Below, piece after piece: positions 1 through 8,835 of a stretch of 64,000 nucleotides of DNA. This DNA is from Hydrogenobacter thermophilus TK-6 (GTDB lineage Bacteria > Aquificota > Aquificia > Aquificales > Aquificaceae): contig NC_013799.1 in the NCBI RefSeq assembly GCF_000010785.1, forward strand, positions 248,001 through 312,000, given 5' to 3'. Both the position numbers and the translations under genes were made by a program. The notes below the pieces were generated by a model that did no database searches, was not told the DNA's origin, and saw nothing but the letters and a program-made list of their open reading frames with translations. Numbering within the stretch: position 1 is the stretch's first letter; the number at the start of each line of letters is the position of its first letter.

Positions 1-317
<317 letters not shown>

Positions 318-403
318 AATCCCCACTTTTGGGGTCCTTCCTCCTTATTCAGTTGCCAAGATGACAAGGGGTTTCTAAACCCCTCAATTTTTCAGAGTTT
401 TTT

Positions 404-432
404 ATTATACATCCCATCTTTACCTTTGTCAA
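404..432 (-). promoter_or_regulatory. rrn promoter P3 (consensus sigma-70)
   Basis: On the minus strand TTGACA (427-432), 17 bp and TATAAT (404-409) form a fully consensus promoter, with transcription expected near 397, toward 16S. Confidence 0.85.
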
Positions 433-465
433 GGGATCTTGTGATCCCTCACAACAAGATGAATT

Positions 466-493
466 ATTATAGAGCATTTTTGGGTTTTGTCAA
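466..493 (-). promoter_or_regulatory. rrn promoter P2
   Basis: On the minus strand TTGACA (488-493), 16 bp and TATAAT (466-471). It lies 62 bp upstream of P3 in the same orientation. Confidence 0.83.
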
Positions 494-538
494 GTCCTTT
501 TCAAGGGACCTTGGAAATCCCTCTTCTTCTGTGTATTT

Positions 539-567
539 AATATATACCTAAAAAGAAAATGTGTCAA
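539..567 (-). promoter_or_regulatory. rrn promoter P1
   Basis: On the minus strand TTGACA (562-567), 17 bp and TATATT (539-544). It is the most upstream of three tandem promoters and gives a leader of about 215 nt. Confidence 0.83.
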
Positions 568-774
568 GAGGATAGGAAGCCTGTTGAAAAGATCCTCAAA
601 TACCAAATTCTCAGCTTTGGCAAAAAACAGCACAGCTCTCAAAAGCAAAAAACACAATAAAAGGAGCTTCGCAAAAACCATCAGGTTGTATAAAGCAAAC
701 CTCCCAAGCACATAAAGGCTCGCCAGATGAAAGTCATACACCCTGTCCCCAAACTTGGCATAAATTACTTCATC

Positions 775-1917
775 ATGCTGGGAATTCTTAAAAGGAAGGG
801 AGAAAAAGTAAAAAAGGATAGATCCGGCATAAAGGTAGGTATCCCCAAGTTTTTGAACATATGGGGAACACACCAATTTTGGGTCGGTTTTTTTAACCAC
901 TTGGGAATCAAAGTAGTTTTTAGCTCAGACACTTCCGAAGAACAATACAGGCAGTACGGGAAGGGTAGGATTACCATGGACAGCTGTTTTCCTGTGAAAG
1001 CTTTAGCTGGGCATATAGGTGAACTGCTTGCAAAGAATGTGGATATACTCTTTGTACCTATGATCTACTCCCTGCCATCCTTTCTGAGAGGACATGTGTT
1101 GGATACGGTGAGCTGTACGAGGGTTATGATGGCTCCGGAAAACATAAAGGCGGGTTTCACCAGAGAGAAGGATGAGTTTTCCTCAAGAGGGGTAAGGTTT
1201 ATTTCACCCTTCGTGACCTTTGGAGAGCCAGAGCTCCTTCCCAAACAACTTTACGAAGCGCTAAAGGAATTCCTTGACCTGTCTTATCAAGAGGTGACTC
1301 AAGCAGTCAAGCATGGACTAAGATCCCTTGAAGATTTTGACGCTTACATAAGGGGTAAGAGTCTGGAAATAGTAAAGTGGTGCGTAAAAGAGAACAAGCC
1401 GGCCATACTTGTTCTTGCAAGACCTTACCATATGGATACAGGCATAGGACACGAGATAGATGTGGAGTTTCAAACTTATGGATATCCCGTCCTTTGGTAC
1501 AATTACCTACCCTTAGATGATTGGCTATTGAATTGGCTCTTTGGTCAAGAGGTGAAGGCGGGCATTATAAAGAGTCCTTTTGATATATCCGATGTTTGGA
1601 CATCTTCTTATAGTTCAAACACCAACGAAATTATATGGGCTGCCAAGTTTGCCTGCAGGTTTCCATGGATAACTGGAGTTATAAGACTTTCCAGTTATGA
1701 GTGCGGTATGGACCAGCCCACTTTTACCCCAGTGCAAAAGATAGTTGAAAGCAGAGGGACTTTGTACTTTAAATTTGGCGAGCTTGATGAGACAAAGCCT
1801 GCAGGGAGTATCAAGATAAGGGTTGAGACTATAGTCTATTACTTGGAGAAGTATTCGGCAGACATAATAAATAAGAAGCTTAGTATGCTACCGCCTCTAC
1901 CCAAAGAGCTTTCTTGA
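775..1917 (+). CDS. DUF2229 protein (2-hydroxyacyl-CoA dehydratase activase-related), stand-alone
   Basis: The protein of about 380 residues begins directly with a DUF2229-type domain (KVGIPKFLNIW, then DSCFPVKALAGHIGEL) and ends with the conserved region containing YECGMDQPTF. In many bacteria this region is the C-terminal half of very large proteins whose N-terminal half is a BcrAD/BadFG-type ATPase activase. No activase domain is encoded upstream: the frame has stops at 658 and 691, then the rrn promoters begin. The gene is therefore either a stand-alone DUF2229 gene or the 3' half of a split one. There is no Shine-Dalgarno at either in-frame ATG (727 or 775). A TAAATT hexamer 8 bp before 775 would suit a leaderless start there. 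The enzymatic role is unknown; a link to radical or Fe-S acyl-CoA dehydratases is by family association only. Confidence 0.7.
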   Translation: MLGILKRKGEKVKKDRSGIKVGIPKFLNIWGTHQFWVGFFNHLGIKVVFSSDTSEEQYRQYGKGRITMDSCFPVKALAGHIGELLAKNVDILFVPMIYSLPSFLRGHVLDTVSCTRVMMAPENIKAGFTREKDEFSSRGVRFISPFVTFGEPELLPKQLYEALKEFLDLSYQEVTQAVKHGLRSLEDFDAYIRGKSLEIVKWCVKENKPAILVLARPYHMDTGIGHEIDVEFQTYGYPVLWYNYLPLDDWLLNWLFGQEVKAGIIKSPFDISDVWTSSYSSNTNEIIWAAKFACRFPWITGVIRLSSYECGMDQPTFTPVQKIVESRGTLYFKFGELDETKPAGSIKIRVETIVYYLEKYSADIINKKLSMLPPLPKELS

Positions 1918-1942
1918 AAAATACGGACAAAAGGTGTATAAT
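1914..1942 (+). promoter_or_regulatory. promoter of the acpP leader/operon
   Basis: TTGAAA (1914-1919), 17 bp and TATAAT (1937-1942). The -35 overlaps the stop codon of the DUF2229 gene. Start of transcription is expected near 1949, giving a leader of about 140 nt. Confidence 0.75.
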
Positions 1943-1979
1943 TTTAAGCATGAAAAATGACCCTCTCTTATTGTGGGGT

Positions 1980-2076
1980 TTTTAAGGCACACCTAAAACC
2001 GCCTGCTGGGGTAGGGTGTGCTTTAAAAGGCGGGATACAAATACCCCAGCACCGGGTCTAAATGAGTAGATCCGGT
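1980..2076 (+). ncRNA. structured 5' leader of acpP with interleaved helices
   Basis: Four complementary pairs are visible. Helix A is 14 bp with one G-U pair (1980-1993 with 2015-2028). Helix B is CCGCC (1999-2003) with GGCGG (2029-2033). Helix C is TGCTGGGG plus T (2004-2012) with ACCCCAGC plus A (2043-2051). Helix D is a 10-bp hairpin (2051-2060 with 2067-2076) with loop AATGAG. The strand order A-B-C-A'-B'-C' makes A, B and C mutually crossing, so this is either a pseudoknotted RNA or a set of competing folds. The acpP start at 2092 has only a weak Shine-Dalgarno (GGGA). I do not recognise a known riboswitch, SRP, 6S, RNase P or ribozyme signature. A cis-regulatory role is inferred from position. 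Confidence 0.6.
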
Positions 2077-2091
2077 TTTCGGGAATAAGTA

Positions 2092-2328
2092 ATGGATTTA
2101 GAACAGAAGGTTAAGGAGATAATAGCGGATCAGTTGGGAGTTGAGGTGGAAAAACTAAGCCCAGAAGCCAAATTTGTTGAGGATTTGGGGGCTGATTCTC
2201 TTGATGTGGTGGAACTTATAATGGCTTTTGAAGAGGAGTTTGGCATTGAGATACCAGATGAGGATGCGGAGAAGATAAGAACAGTAGGAGATGTGCTCAA
2301 TTACCTTAAAGAAAAAGTAAAGGGCTAA
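2092..2328 (+). CDS. acpP: acyl carrier protein
   Basis: The 78-residue acidic protein matches the ACP family over its whole length. It carries the phosphopantetheine attachment motif DSL (Ser36 in [12 protein letters not shown]) and the IPDEDAEKI helix. It shuttles growing acyl chains in type II fatty acid synthesis in the cytoplasm. The stop codon overlaps the fabF start (TAATG), so acpP and fabF are translationally coupled. It is the first gene after the structured leader. The order acpP-fabF-rnc is common in bacteria. Confidence 0.98.
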   Translation: MDLEQKVKEIIADQLGVEVEKLSPEAKFVEDLGADSLDVVELIMAFEEEFGIEIPDEDAEKIRTVGDVLNYLKEKVKG

Positions 2329-3566
2329 TGCGCAGAGTTGTGGTAACTGGCCTGGGTGTAGTCTCACCCATAGGTACAGGTGTAGAAAAGTTTTGGATGA
2401 ATCTCACGGCGGGTGTGAGCGGCGTTGATATTATAAAGAGGTTTGATCCCATAGAGGTGGGGCTATCCGTCCACATAGCTGCAGAGGTAAAGGACTTTAA
2501 TCCTGAGAATTACTTTGAAAAAAAAGAATTACCAAGAGTTTCTGACTTTATAAAGTACGCAGTAGCTGCATCTGAGGAGGCTCTCAAAGACAGTGGTCTT
2601 TTGGATGAAAAGTTTGACCCTTACAGAGTGGGTGTGATCATAGGTACAGGTATAGGGGGTTTAAGGGACATAGAAGAACAGCAAAAGATCCTTTTGGAAA
2701 AAGGACCAAAGAGGGTTTCCCCCTTCTTTATACCTTACGGTATATCCAACATGGCAGCGGGTCTGGTTGCCATAAGATATGGCTTTAAGGGACCCAATTA
2801 CTGTGTGGTGTCTGCATGCGCAACTGGCAATCACTCAATAGGAGATGCCATGAGGCTTATACAGAAGGGGGACATAGATGTGGCAATAGCTGGTGGCTGT
2901 GAAAGCGCCATAACACCCTTAGGTATAGCGGGATTTGCCTCTATGAAAGCTCTTTCAACAAGGAATCATGAGCCTCAGAAGGCATCAAGACCTTTTGACT
3001 TGGAAAGGGATGGTTTTGTTATGGGAGAAGGTGCAGGTATTCTTGTGCTGGAAGAGTACGAGCATGCAAAGGCAAGAGGTGCAAAGATATATGCGGAACT
3101 TGTTGGTTATGCTGCAACGGATGATGCTTACCACATAACTGCCCCGTGTGCTGACGGAGAGGGGGCTTACATGTGTATGAAGCTGGCTCTTGAAGATGCC
3201 AAAATAAAGCCCGAGGAGGTGGATTACATAAATGCACACGGCACATCCACACCTCTTAATGACAAAGCGGAGACATTAGCTATAAAGAGTCTCTTTGGTG
3301 AACATGCCTACAAGCTTAGCATAAGTTCCAACAAGTCCATGATAGGACATCTGCTCGGTGCTGCGGGTGCGGTTGAAGCAGTAGCCACAGTAAAGACTGT
3401 GCAGACAGGTATAATACCTCCCACCATAAATCTTGAAAAGCCCGACCCCGAGTGCGACCTTGATTATACTCCCAACAGGGCGGTTCAAAGAGAAGTCAAC
3501 ATTGCCATATCCAACTCCTTTGGTTTTGGTGGAACAAATGCCTGTCTCGTCTTCAGAAGAGTATAA
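2328..3566 (+). CDS. fabF: 3-oxoacyl-ACP synthase II (KAS II)
   Basis: The 412-residue condensing enzyme has the Cys-His-His triad: Cys164 in SACATGNHS, His304 in NAHGTSTP and His341 in [10 protein letters not shown]. The C-terminal [11 protein letters not shown] signature is also present. It elongates acyl-ACP with malonyl-ACP. Length and motifs are typical. It is coupled to acpP by TAATG, and the following rnc start lies inside its 3' end. Confidence 0.97.
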   Translation: MRRVVVTGLGVVSPIGTGVEKFWMNLTAGVSGVDIIKRFDPIEVGLSVHIAAEVKDFNPENYFEKKELPRVSDFIKYAVAASEEALKDSGLLDEKFDPYRVGVIIGTGIGGLRDIEEQQKILLEKGPKRVSPFFIPYGISNMAAGLVAIRYGFKGPNYCVVSACATGNHSIGDAMRLIQKGDIDVAIAGGCESAITPLGIAGFASMKALSTRNHEPQKASRPFDLERDGFVMGEGAGILVLEEYEHAKARGAKIYAELVGYAATDDAYHITAPCADGEGAYMCMKLALEDAKIKPEEVDYINAHGTSTPLNDKAETLAIKSLFGEHAYKLSISSNKSMIGHLLGAAGAVEAVATVKTVQTGIIPPTINLEKPDPECDLDYTPNRAVQREVNIAISNSFGFGGTNACLVFRRV

Positions 3567-4236
3567 AGAGTTAGAAGAGAAGCTGGGATACACCTTCAGG
3601 GACAAAAAGCTTCTGGAGCAAGCTCTTACCCATAAGTCCTACGCTGTGGAAAAGGGCGTGAAGAGTTATGAGACTCTTGAATTCTTGGGTGACGCGCTTA
3701 TAAACCTCTTTGTGGTGGATATTCTGTTGCAAGAATTTCCTCAGGCAAAGGAGGGACAGCTTGCACCTATGAAAGCTTTCTTTGTAAGTGAAGAGTTTTT
3801 GCACCAGCTTGCGCAGGAGCTGGAGCTTGAAAAGTATTTACTCTTGGGTGGAAAAAAGGGAAAGTTTAAGGTAAATGTGTCCATATTAGGTGATGCCTTT
3901 GAATCCCTGTGGGGAGCCATTTACATAGACACAGGCAGAGATACCAACTTTACCAGGTCCCTCTTTGAGAGACTCTATAAAAACAGGATCATAACCATGG
4001 CCAGGTCCTCCGACTACAAAAAGGACTACAAAACCATACTTCAGGAAATAACGCAAAAAAGGTGGAAGGAACGCCCTACCTACAGGGTTGTATCTGTAAG
4101 CGGTCCCCAGCACGGCAAGGTCTTTGAGGTGGAGTGCTCTGTGAGGAATATAAGAGCTGTTGCTGCAGGTAGCAATAAAAAGGAAGCGGAACAGCTTTCT
4201 GCCAAGAGAGTGCTTGAGCTCCTTCAAGAGCTTTGA
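3538..4236 (+). CDS. rnc: ribonuclease III
   Basis: The 232-residue protein has the RNase III signature [11 protein letters not shown] with the second acidic cluster [14 protein letters not shown], followed by a C-terminal double-stranded RNA binding domain ([19 protein letters not shown]). It cleaves dsRNA during rRNA and mRNA processing. ATG 3538 is chosen because the family homology begins shortly after it. This overlaps fabF by 29 bp. An upstream ATG at 3433 would add residues that merely shadow fabF. The 3' end overlaps the convergent gene by 13 bp. Confidence 0.95.
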   Translation: MPVSSSEEYKELEEKLGYTFRDKKLLEQALTHKSYAVEKGVKSYETLEFLGDALINLFVVDILLQEFPQAKEGQLAPMKAFFVSEEFLHQLAQELELEKYLLLGGKKGKFKVNVSILGDAFESLWGAIYIDTGRDTNFTRSLFERLYKNRIITMARSSDYKKDYKTILQEITQKRWKERPTYRVVSVSGPQHGKVFEVECSVRNIRAVAAGSNKKEAEQLSAKRVLELLQEL

Positions 4237-4724
4237 AAAACAAGATCCCAAACCTTTTTGTTGAAGGATATGGAATGCTCTATCACTTCCCTGTAAACCC
4301 TAAAGGGTGTTAAGATGGCTTTTAGCTTCTCGCTTTCACCTTCAAAGAGCAGAAGTTCATCAATAACAGAAAGTATAAGTTCAAGTTTTGTATTTATAGA
4401 GTTTAGAGCATCTAACCTTTCTATCTCTCTCTCTATCTCCTCAGGCACAGATGCCAAAAAGGTAATGTCAAAGTTAAAGATCTCGTAAAGATCATACACA
4501 TGCTCCAGCATCTCCGAAATTTTAAGGAGGAGGTTTCCTTCTATTACCAGCATGGCTTTTTCGTAAGTTTCCATCTCTTTACCATCAAGGCACGCATCAG
4601 CCAGTATCTTACTCTCCTCTATGTCTGCCTTTATCTCCGATAGAAGACCCTCAAGGAGACTTAAGTTTAACCTTATGAGCCTGTCCTGTACCAAAATAGC
4701 TGTCAGCATCTCTGACTTTTTCAT
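4224..4724 (-). CDS. uncharacterised helical protein of the recN-ogg operon
   Basis: A protein of about 166 residues, rich in Leu, Glu, Ile and Lys and predicted to be almost entirely alpha-helical, with no motif I recognise. It is the last gene of a minus-strand group recN-ogg-toprim and begins inside the 3' end of the toprim gene, which argues for translational coupling. Possible starts are ATG at 4739, 4724 and 4709; 4724 (MKKSEML) is a compromise. Its 3' end overlaps rnc on the other strand. A role in DNA or RNA metabolism is guilt by association only. Confidence 0.55.
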   Translation of the reverse strand: MKKSEMLTAILVQDRLIRLNLSLLEGLLSEIKADIEESKILADACLDGKEMETYEKAMLVIEGNLLLKISEMLEHVYDLYEIFNFDITFLASVPEEIEREIERLDALNSINTKLELILSVIDELLLFEGESEKLKAILTPFRVYREVIEHSISFNKKVWDLVFQSS

Positions 4725-5049
4725 AAAGCTCCTCCACAAAAAGAAGGTTAAGTCCTCTCATCCTTTCTCTAAAGTCCTCTATTAAAATATAGCCCTGAGT
4801 GGACAGTATGTCTCTGACCTTTCTATTTATCCTCTCACCGTGTTTATCAAGGTCAAAGAGCAGTATAACTTCAGAAAAATCCTCCAGCATGTCAGGAAGG
4901 TCTGCAAACCTCTTGCCACCAAGTGTAAAAACATTCTTTATGCCAAGTTTTATAAGGGATTCCCTGTCCTTTTTGCCCTCAACAAGAACTGCTCTATCTT
5001 TGGAAGCCTCTCTTAGGTCCCTCACAAAAGCGCTTAAAGGTTTTTCCAT
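4651..5049 (-). CDS. small toprim-domain protein
   Basis: The 132-residue protein has the toprim fold signature: the glutamate motif VLVEGKKDRESL near the N-terminus and the DxD-type motif LLFDLDKHGE about 45 residues later. Single-domain toprim proteins of this kind include RNase M5-like maturases and OLD-like fragments; the catalytic acids Glu and Asp-x-Asp are present. It sits 2 bp downstream of ogg in the same operon. Its substrate is unknown, probably a nucleic acid phosphodiester. Confidence 0.75.
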   Translation of the reverse strand: MEKPLSAFVRDLREASKDRAVLVEGKKDRESLIKLGIKNVFTLGGKRFADLPDMLEDFSEVILLFDLDKHGERINRKVRDILSTQGYILIEDFRERMRGLNLLFVEELYEKVRDADSYFGTGQAHKVKLKSP

Positions 5050-5051
5050 TT

Positions 5052-5726
5052 TTACTTTAAAACCTTCTTGGTCTTTATGTAAAAGATATAGAGGTCAAGC
5101 TCTGCTTGTGTAAGATTTAGCTGAGAACACACATCTTGGAGCCTTTCCTCAGCCATCAGGTATATCCTTCTGGTTAGCGTTTTCTGGTCCGGCACCAGCT
5201 TGTTTTCTCTTAGGTATCTCAGCACATGCCTGTCAATTATGGCAACATCATCAAACCCTACATTTCTCAAAAAGTGGGATGCTTCTTTGAGACCAAAACC
5301 TTCCACCTTATACTTGGAACACGCATCGCTCAAAAGATCTCTTATCTCCCTACCGCTCTTTGCGCTGTTTATTATATCAAGCACGTCTTCAAAAGTCTCC
5401 CTTGCTTTCACTATCCTCTCTGCCCTCTGCTTTGCAAACCTGTGTCCATATCTTGATATGGTGTGGACAAGCTCTTCAAAACTCATGCGTTTAAAACCTT
5501 CTATACCTATCTCCTTTTGCAAGCGTATGCCGATGCTGGCTGAAGAGTTGGCAGTTAAAAGACAGAAGCAAAGCTCGGAAAATATGTCCGCTTCCAACTG
5601 CACATCAAGGAAGGGTCTAAAGTCGTAAAAAGTTATCCCTTCTCTTCCGAGTTTTTTAAACTCCTCTATTCTCTTCTTCACAAAATGCCCCACAGATGCC
5701 TTAGCTTCTATTATGTCTTCAAACAT
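5052..5726 (-). CDS. ogg: 8-oxoguanine DNA glycosylase/AP lyase, Ogg2 family
   Basis: The 224-residue helix-hairpin-helix enzyme has the catalytic lysine and aspartate at the Ogg2 spacing: Lys147 in GFGLKEASHFLRN and Asp165 in AIIDRHVLRYL. Ogg2 proteins, known from archaea and thermophilic bacteria, excise 8-oxoguanine and nick the abasic site by beta-elimination. The start overlaps the recN stop by 8 bp, so the two are coupled as an oxidative and double-strand repair operon. Confidence 0.9.
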   Translation of the reverse strand: MFEDIIEAKASVGHFVKKRIEEFKKLGREGITFYDFRPFLDVQLEADIFSELCFCLLTANSSASIGIRLQKEIGIEGFKRMSFEELVHTISRYGHRFAKQRAERIVKARETFEDVLDIINSAKSGREIRDLLSDACSKYKVEGFGLKEASHFLRNVGFDDVAIIDRHVLRYLRENKLVPDQKTLTRRIYLMAEERLQDVCSQLNLTQAELDLYIFYIKTKKVLK

Positions 5727-7284
5727 TGCTGGTCTCCTTTACCAGATCCTTTGCGCCCTCTATGGTCTTTTCCGAAACCACACCCATGAGCCTTGCAATC
5801 TCCTCAAGTCTCTCTTCACCGCTTAGCTCTTCTATCTTAACAAAAGCCGAATCATCTTTAAACTCTTTTTTGACAAGTATGTGCTTGTGTGCTGCGCTGG
5901 CAATGGCCGGAGAGTGCGTTATTACTATGACCTGCATACTTTCCGAGAGTCTTCTCAGAAGTTTTGCAAGCCTTAGAGATGTCTCTCCGCCAATTCCCGC
6001 ATCAATTTCGTCCAGCACATAAGTTTCGGAGGTTGGAGAGAGAAGGAAGAAGGATAAGGCTATCCTTGATATCTCACCACCAGACACCACACTCTCAAGA
6101 GGTTTTTCATCTTTGCCATAAGAGGAAAAGAGGAACTCCACCCTTTCCCTTCCGTATCTGCCCTCCTCCTGGGAAAAATTTACCTTAAAAGAAGACCTTT
6201 CTAAACCCATATCCCTAAGAGTTTCCATTACTCTCTCTTCAAAGGTCTCTTTTGCCGAGCGCCTCCCATCTGATAGTTTATCCGCCAGGCTTGTGAGTGT
6301 CTTCTCAAGATGCAGTATTTCTTCTTCCAGCTCCTCTTTGCTATCTTCTTCCTTTTGGTAAGCCTCTATCTGGGATCTTAGTTTCCCTGCGTAAGCAAGT
6401 ATATCTTTATACTTCATACCATAGCGTCTTTCCAGTTTTTGCACCTGATAAACCTTCTCATTGAGTCTGTTTATCTCCTCAGGATCTAGGTCCAAAAGCT
6501 TGGAACTGAGAAATTGCCTCAGATACTTTAGCTCATCGCTTATGTTTTCCATACCTTTTACAAAGGGTTCTACGGTTTTGTCATACCTGCACAGCTCAGA
6601 CAGCGCCCTTTTCAGGTCCAGCATCCTATCAATTAGACCACCGTGGGTATCAAGGTGATCAAGGGCACGCCCTACAAGCGCATTTATCTTTTCCATATGC
6701 TCAATAGTGCTGAGCTTCTCTTTTATATCTTCATACTCTTGATGGCTTAACCCAACTCTCTCTATGTCTCTGAGCTCTTCAAGAATTACAGCAAGTCTTA
6801 TTTTTCTCTCTCTCTGTCTTTCGTTCCAATCTCTCAGTTTTTCTTTAAGATGCTCAAGCCTTGCGTAAAGCTTTTCGTACTCCCTTCTCAAATCCAGCAC
6901 ACCAGCAAACCTATCGTATAAATCCCTCTGAAAATCCCTTCTGAGAATTTTCATGCGGTCGTTCTGACCTTGAAGAAGCACCATGCTGGAGACTATCTCT
7001 TTTACCACCTTCTGAATGCTTCCTACACCGTTCAGGTAGTATCTGCTTTTGCCCTTCTTTATCTCCCTTCTTACCAGTATCTGCTCCCCATCCTTTAAAA
7101 ATTCAGCTTCAACCGCAGTACCCTCTGGGTATTCCTGCTGATGCCCCATAAGAAAGAGGAGGGAAGACACAGTTAATGATTTGCCTGCGCCCGATTCTCC
7201 CGTAAGCACATTCAGCCCCTCTCCAAACTCCACCTCCTGATGCTTTATGATGAAAAAATCCTCTAAGTATATGCGAACTAACAT
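5719..7284 (-). CDS. recN: DNA repair protein RecN
   Basis: The 521-residue SMC-like ATPase has an N-terminal Walker A motif (GESGAGKS, about residue 30). A long coiled-coil centre follows, then a C-terminal ABC signature and Walker B (SGGEISRIALSFFLL and YVLDEIDAGIGG) and the D/H-loop region IVITHSPAIASAA. RecN acts early in double-strand break repair. It is a little shorter than the E. coli protein, mainly in the coiled coil. It is transcribed away from atpA, and the atpA -10 overlaps its start codon. Confidence 0.95.
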   Translation of the reverse strand: MLVRIYLEDFFIIKHQEVEFGEGLNVLTGESGAGKSLTVSSLLFLMGHQQEYPEGTAVEAEFLKDGEQILVRREIKKGKSRYYLNGVGSIQKVVKEIVSSMVLLQGQNDRMKILRRDFQRDLYDRFAGVLDLRREYEKLYARLEHLKEKLRDWNERQRERKIRLAVILEELRDIERVGLSHQEYEDIKEKLSTIEHMEKINALVGRALDHLDTHGGLIDRMLDLKRALSELCRYDKTVEPFVKGMENISDELKYLRQFLSSKLLDLDPEEINRLNEKVYQVQKLERRYGMKYKDILAYAGKLRSQIEAYQKEEDSKEELEEEILHLEKTLTSLADKLSDGRRSAKETFEERVMETLRDMGLERSSFKVNFSQEEGRYGRERVEFLFSSYGKDEKPLESVVSGGEISRIALSFFLLSPTSETYVLDEIDAGIGGETSLRLAKLLRRLSESMQVIVITHSPAIASAAHKHILVKKEFKDDSAFVKIEELSGEERLEEIARLMGVVSEKTIEGAKDLVKETSNV

Positions 7285-7319
7285 GGTATAATTTTTAATT
7301 AAAGTTATACAAGGAGGTT
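7284..7319 (+). promoter_or_regulatory. atpA promoter (extended -10) and strong Shine-Dalgarno
   Basis: TGG followed by TATAAT (7287-7292) is an extended -10. No good -35 is seen. AAGGAGGT (7312-7319) lies 4 bp before the atpA ATG. The -10 overlaps the divergent recN start codon (7282-7284). Confidence 0.65.
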
Positions 7320-7323
7320 TGCA

Positions 7324-8835
7324 ATGGCAACACTTACCTACGAGGAAGCTCTACAACTTCTTAGGGAACACATAAAGGACTTTGAAGCTACTGCAAGGAT
7401 GGAAGAGATCGGCGTGGTTTACTATGTGGGAGATGGTGTTGCAAGGGCGTATGGACTTGACAATGTAATGGCTAACGAGCTTGTAGAGTTTGAGAGTGGA
7501 GTTATGGGTCTTGCCTTCAACCTTGAAGAGGATAATGTGGGTATAATAATTCTTGGCAGTGAGAGTGGTATAAAGGAAGGCTCCGTAGTCAGGAGAACAG
7601 GGAGGATCCTTGACGCACCAGTAGGTGAAGGACTCATAGGCAGGGTTATAGACCCGCTTGGCAACCCCCTTGACGGGAAAGGTCCCATAAAGTACGAATA
7701 CAGATCACCTATTGAGAAGATAGCTCCCGGAGTGGTAAAGAGAAAGTCTGTGCATGAGCCTCTCCAAACCGGTATAAAAGCCATTGATGCTATGATCCCT
7801 ATAGGTAGGGGACAGCGTGAGCTTATCATAGGTGATAGGTCAACGGGTAGAACCACCATATGCATAGACACCATACTCAACCAGAGGGATACGGATGTTT
7901 ACTGTATATATGTGGCAATAGGACAGAAGCGCTCAACTACTGCGAGGATCATAGAGCTTCTTGAAAAGAACGGAGCTATGGATTACACTTGTGTGGTTGT
8001 GGCTTCCGCTACTGATCCTGCATCACTCCAGTATTTGGCTCCCTTCGTAGGATGCACCATAGGTGAGTATTTCAGAGACAACGGTAAGCACGCCCTTGTT
8101 ATATACGATGACCTTTCAAAGCATGCGGAAGCCTACAGACAGCTCTCCCTTCTCATGAGAAGACCCCCCGGAAGAGAGGCATACCCTGGTGATGTTTTTT
8201 ATCTGCACTCAAGACTTCTTGAGAGAGCTGCCAAGTTAAACGATGAACTCGGTGCAGGGTCGCTGACAGCCCTTCCCATAATAGAGACAAAAGCGGGTGA
8301 TGTGGCTGCATACATTCCTACCAATGTTATATCCATAACGGATGGGCAGATATACCTTGAACCAGACCTATTTAACAAAGGTGTAAGACCGGCTATAAAT
8401 GTGGGACTCTCCGTATCCCGTGTAGGTGGAGCTGCTCAGATAAAAGCTATGAAGCAAGTGGCTGGTACCCTCAGGCTTGACCTTGCCCAGTTCAGAGAAT
8501 TGGAAGCCTTCGTTCAGTTTGCCGCAGAGTTGGATAAAGCTACTCAGCAAACTATAAACAGGGGATTGAGACTGGTAGAGCTTCTCAAGCAAGAACCCTA
8601 CAGTCCTATACCCGTAGAAAAGCAGATAGTCGCCATATACGCAGGAACTGGTGGATACCTGGATGACATACCCGTTGAATCTGTCAGGAAGTTTGAGAAG
8701 GAGCTTTATGCATACATGGACAGAGAGAGACCTGATATACTCAAGGAAATAAAAGAGAAGAAAGCTCTTGACGACGACCTAAAGAGAAAAATGGAGGAGG
8801 CACTCAAAGACTTTAAGTCCAAGTTCATACCTTGA
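7324..8835 (+). CDS. atpA: F1Fo ATP synthase subunit alpha
   Basis: The 503-residue protein matches F1 alpha over its full length: N-terminal crown, nucleotide-binding domain, [10 protein letters not shown] acidic pair, arginine-finger region [10 protein letters not shown] and helical C-terminus. The P-loop reads GDRSTGRTT, so the Walker A lysine (E. coli alpha K175) is arginine (Arg176, codon AGA at 7849-7851). Alpha subunits bind nucleotide at non-catalytic sites. No other atp genes are adjacent, so the operon is split in this genome. The start has an excellent Shine-Dalgarno. Confidence 0.97.
   Translation: MATLTYEEALQLLREHIKDFEATARMEEIGVVYYVGDGVARAYGLDNVMANELVEFESGVMGLAFNLEEDNVGIIILGSESGIKEGSVVRRTGRILDAPVGEGLIGRVIDPLGNPLDGKGPIKYEYRSPIEKIAPGVVKRKSVHEPLQTGIKAIDAMIPIGRGQRELIIGDRSTGRTTICIDTILNQRDTDVYCIYVAIGQKRSTTARIIELLEKNGAMDYTCVVVASATDPASLQYLAPFVGCTIGEYFRDNGKHALVIYDDLSKHAEAYRQLSLLMRRPPGREAYPGDVFYLHSRLLERAAKLNDELGAGSLTALPIIETKAGDVAAYIPTNVISITDGQIYLEPDLFNKGVRPAINVGLSVSRVGGAAQIKAMKQVAGTLRLDLAQFRELEAFVQFAAELDKATQQTINRGLRLVELLKQEPYSPIPVEKQIVAIYAGTGGYLDDIPVESVRKFEKELYAYMDRERPDILKEIKEKKALDDDLKRKMEEALKDFKSKFIP

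Larger units (their letters stand above)
318..531 (-). promoter_or_regulatory. rrn leader with dyads
   Basis: This non-coding leader separates the promoters from 16S. It contains small inverted repeats: CCCCA/TGGGG directly before mature 16S (about 321-334), GGGGTTT/AAACCCC (about 368-384), and a perfect AGGGATC/GATCCCT dyad (432-449) between promoters P2 and P3. They are candidates for processing stems or antitermination signals. No open reading frame here looks genuine. Confidence 0.6.

Noticed and set aside
490-900. Minus-strand frame of 136 codons with a hydrophobic stretch upstream of the rrn promoters
   Set aside because: It covers the DUF2229 N-terminal region in antisense and includes the P1 rrn promoter; no ribosome binding site or family resemblance.
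1980-2076. Interpretation of the acpP leader as an HDV-like ribozyme, SRP RNA or 6S RNA
   Set aside because: HDV-like ribozymes need a P3 hairpin nested inside P1-P2, which is absent. The SRP GGAAGCA-type loop and the long 6S-like rod are not seen.
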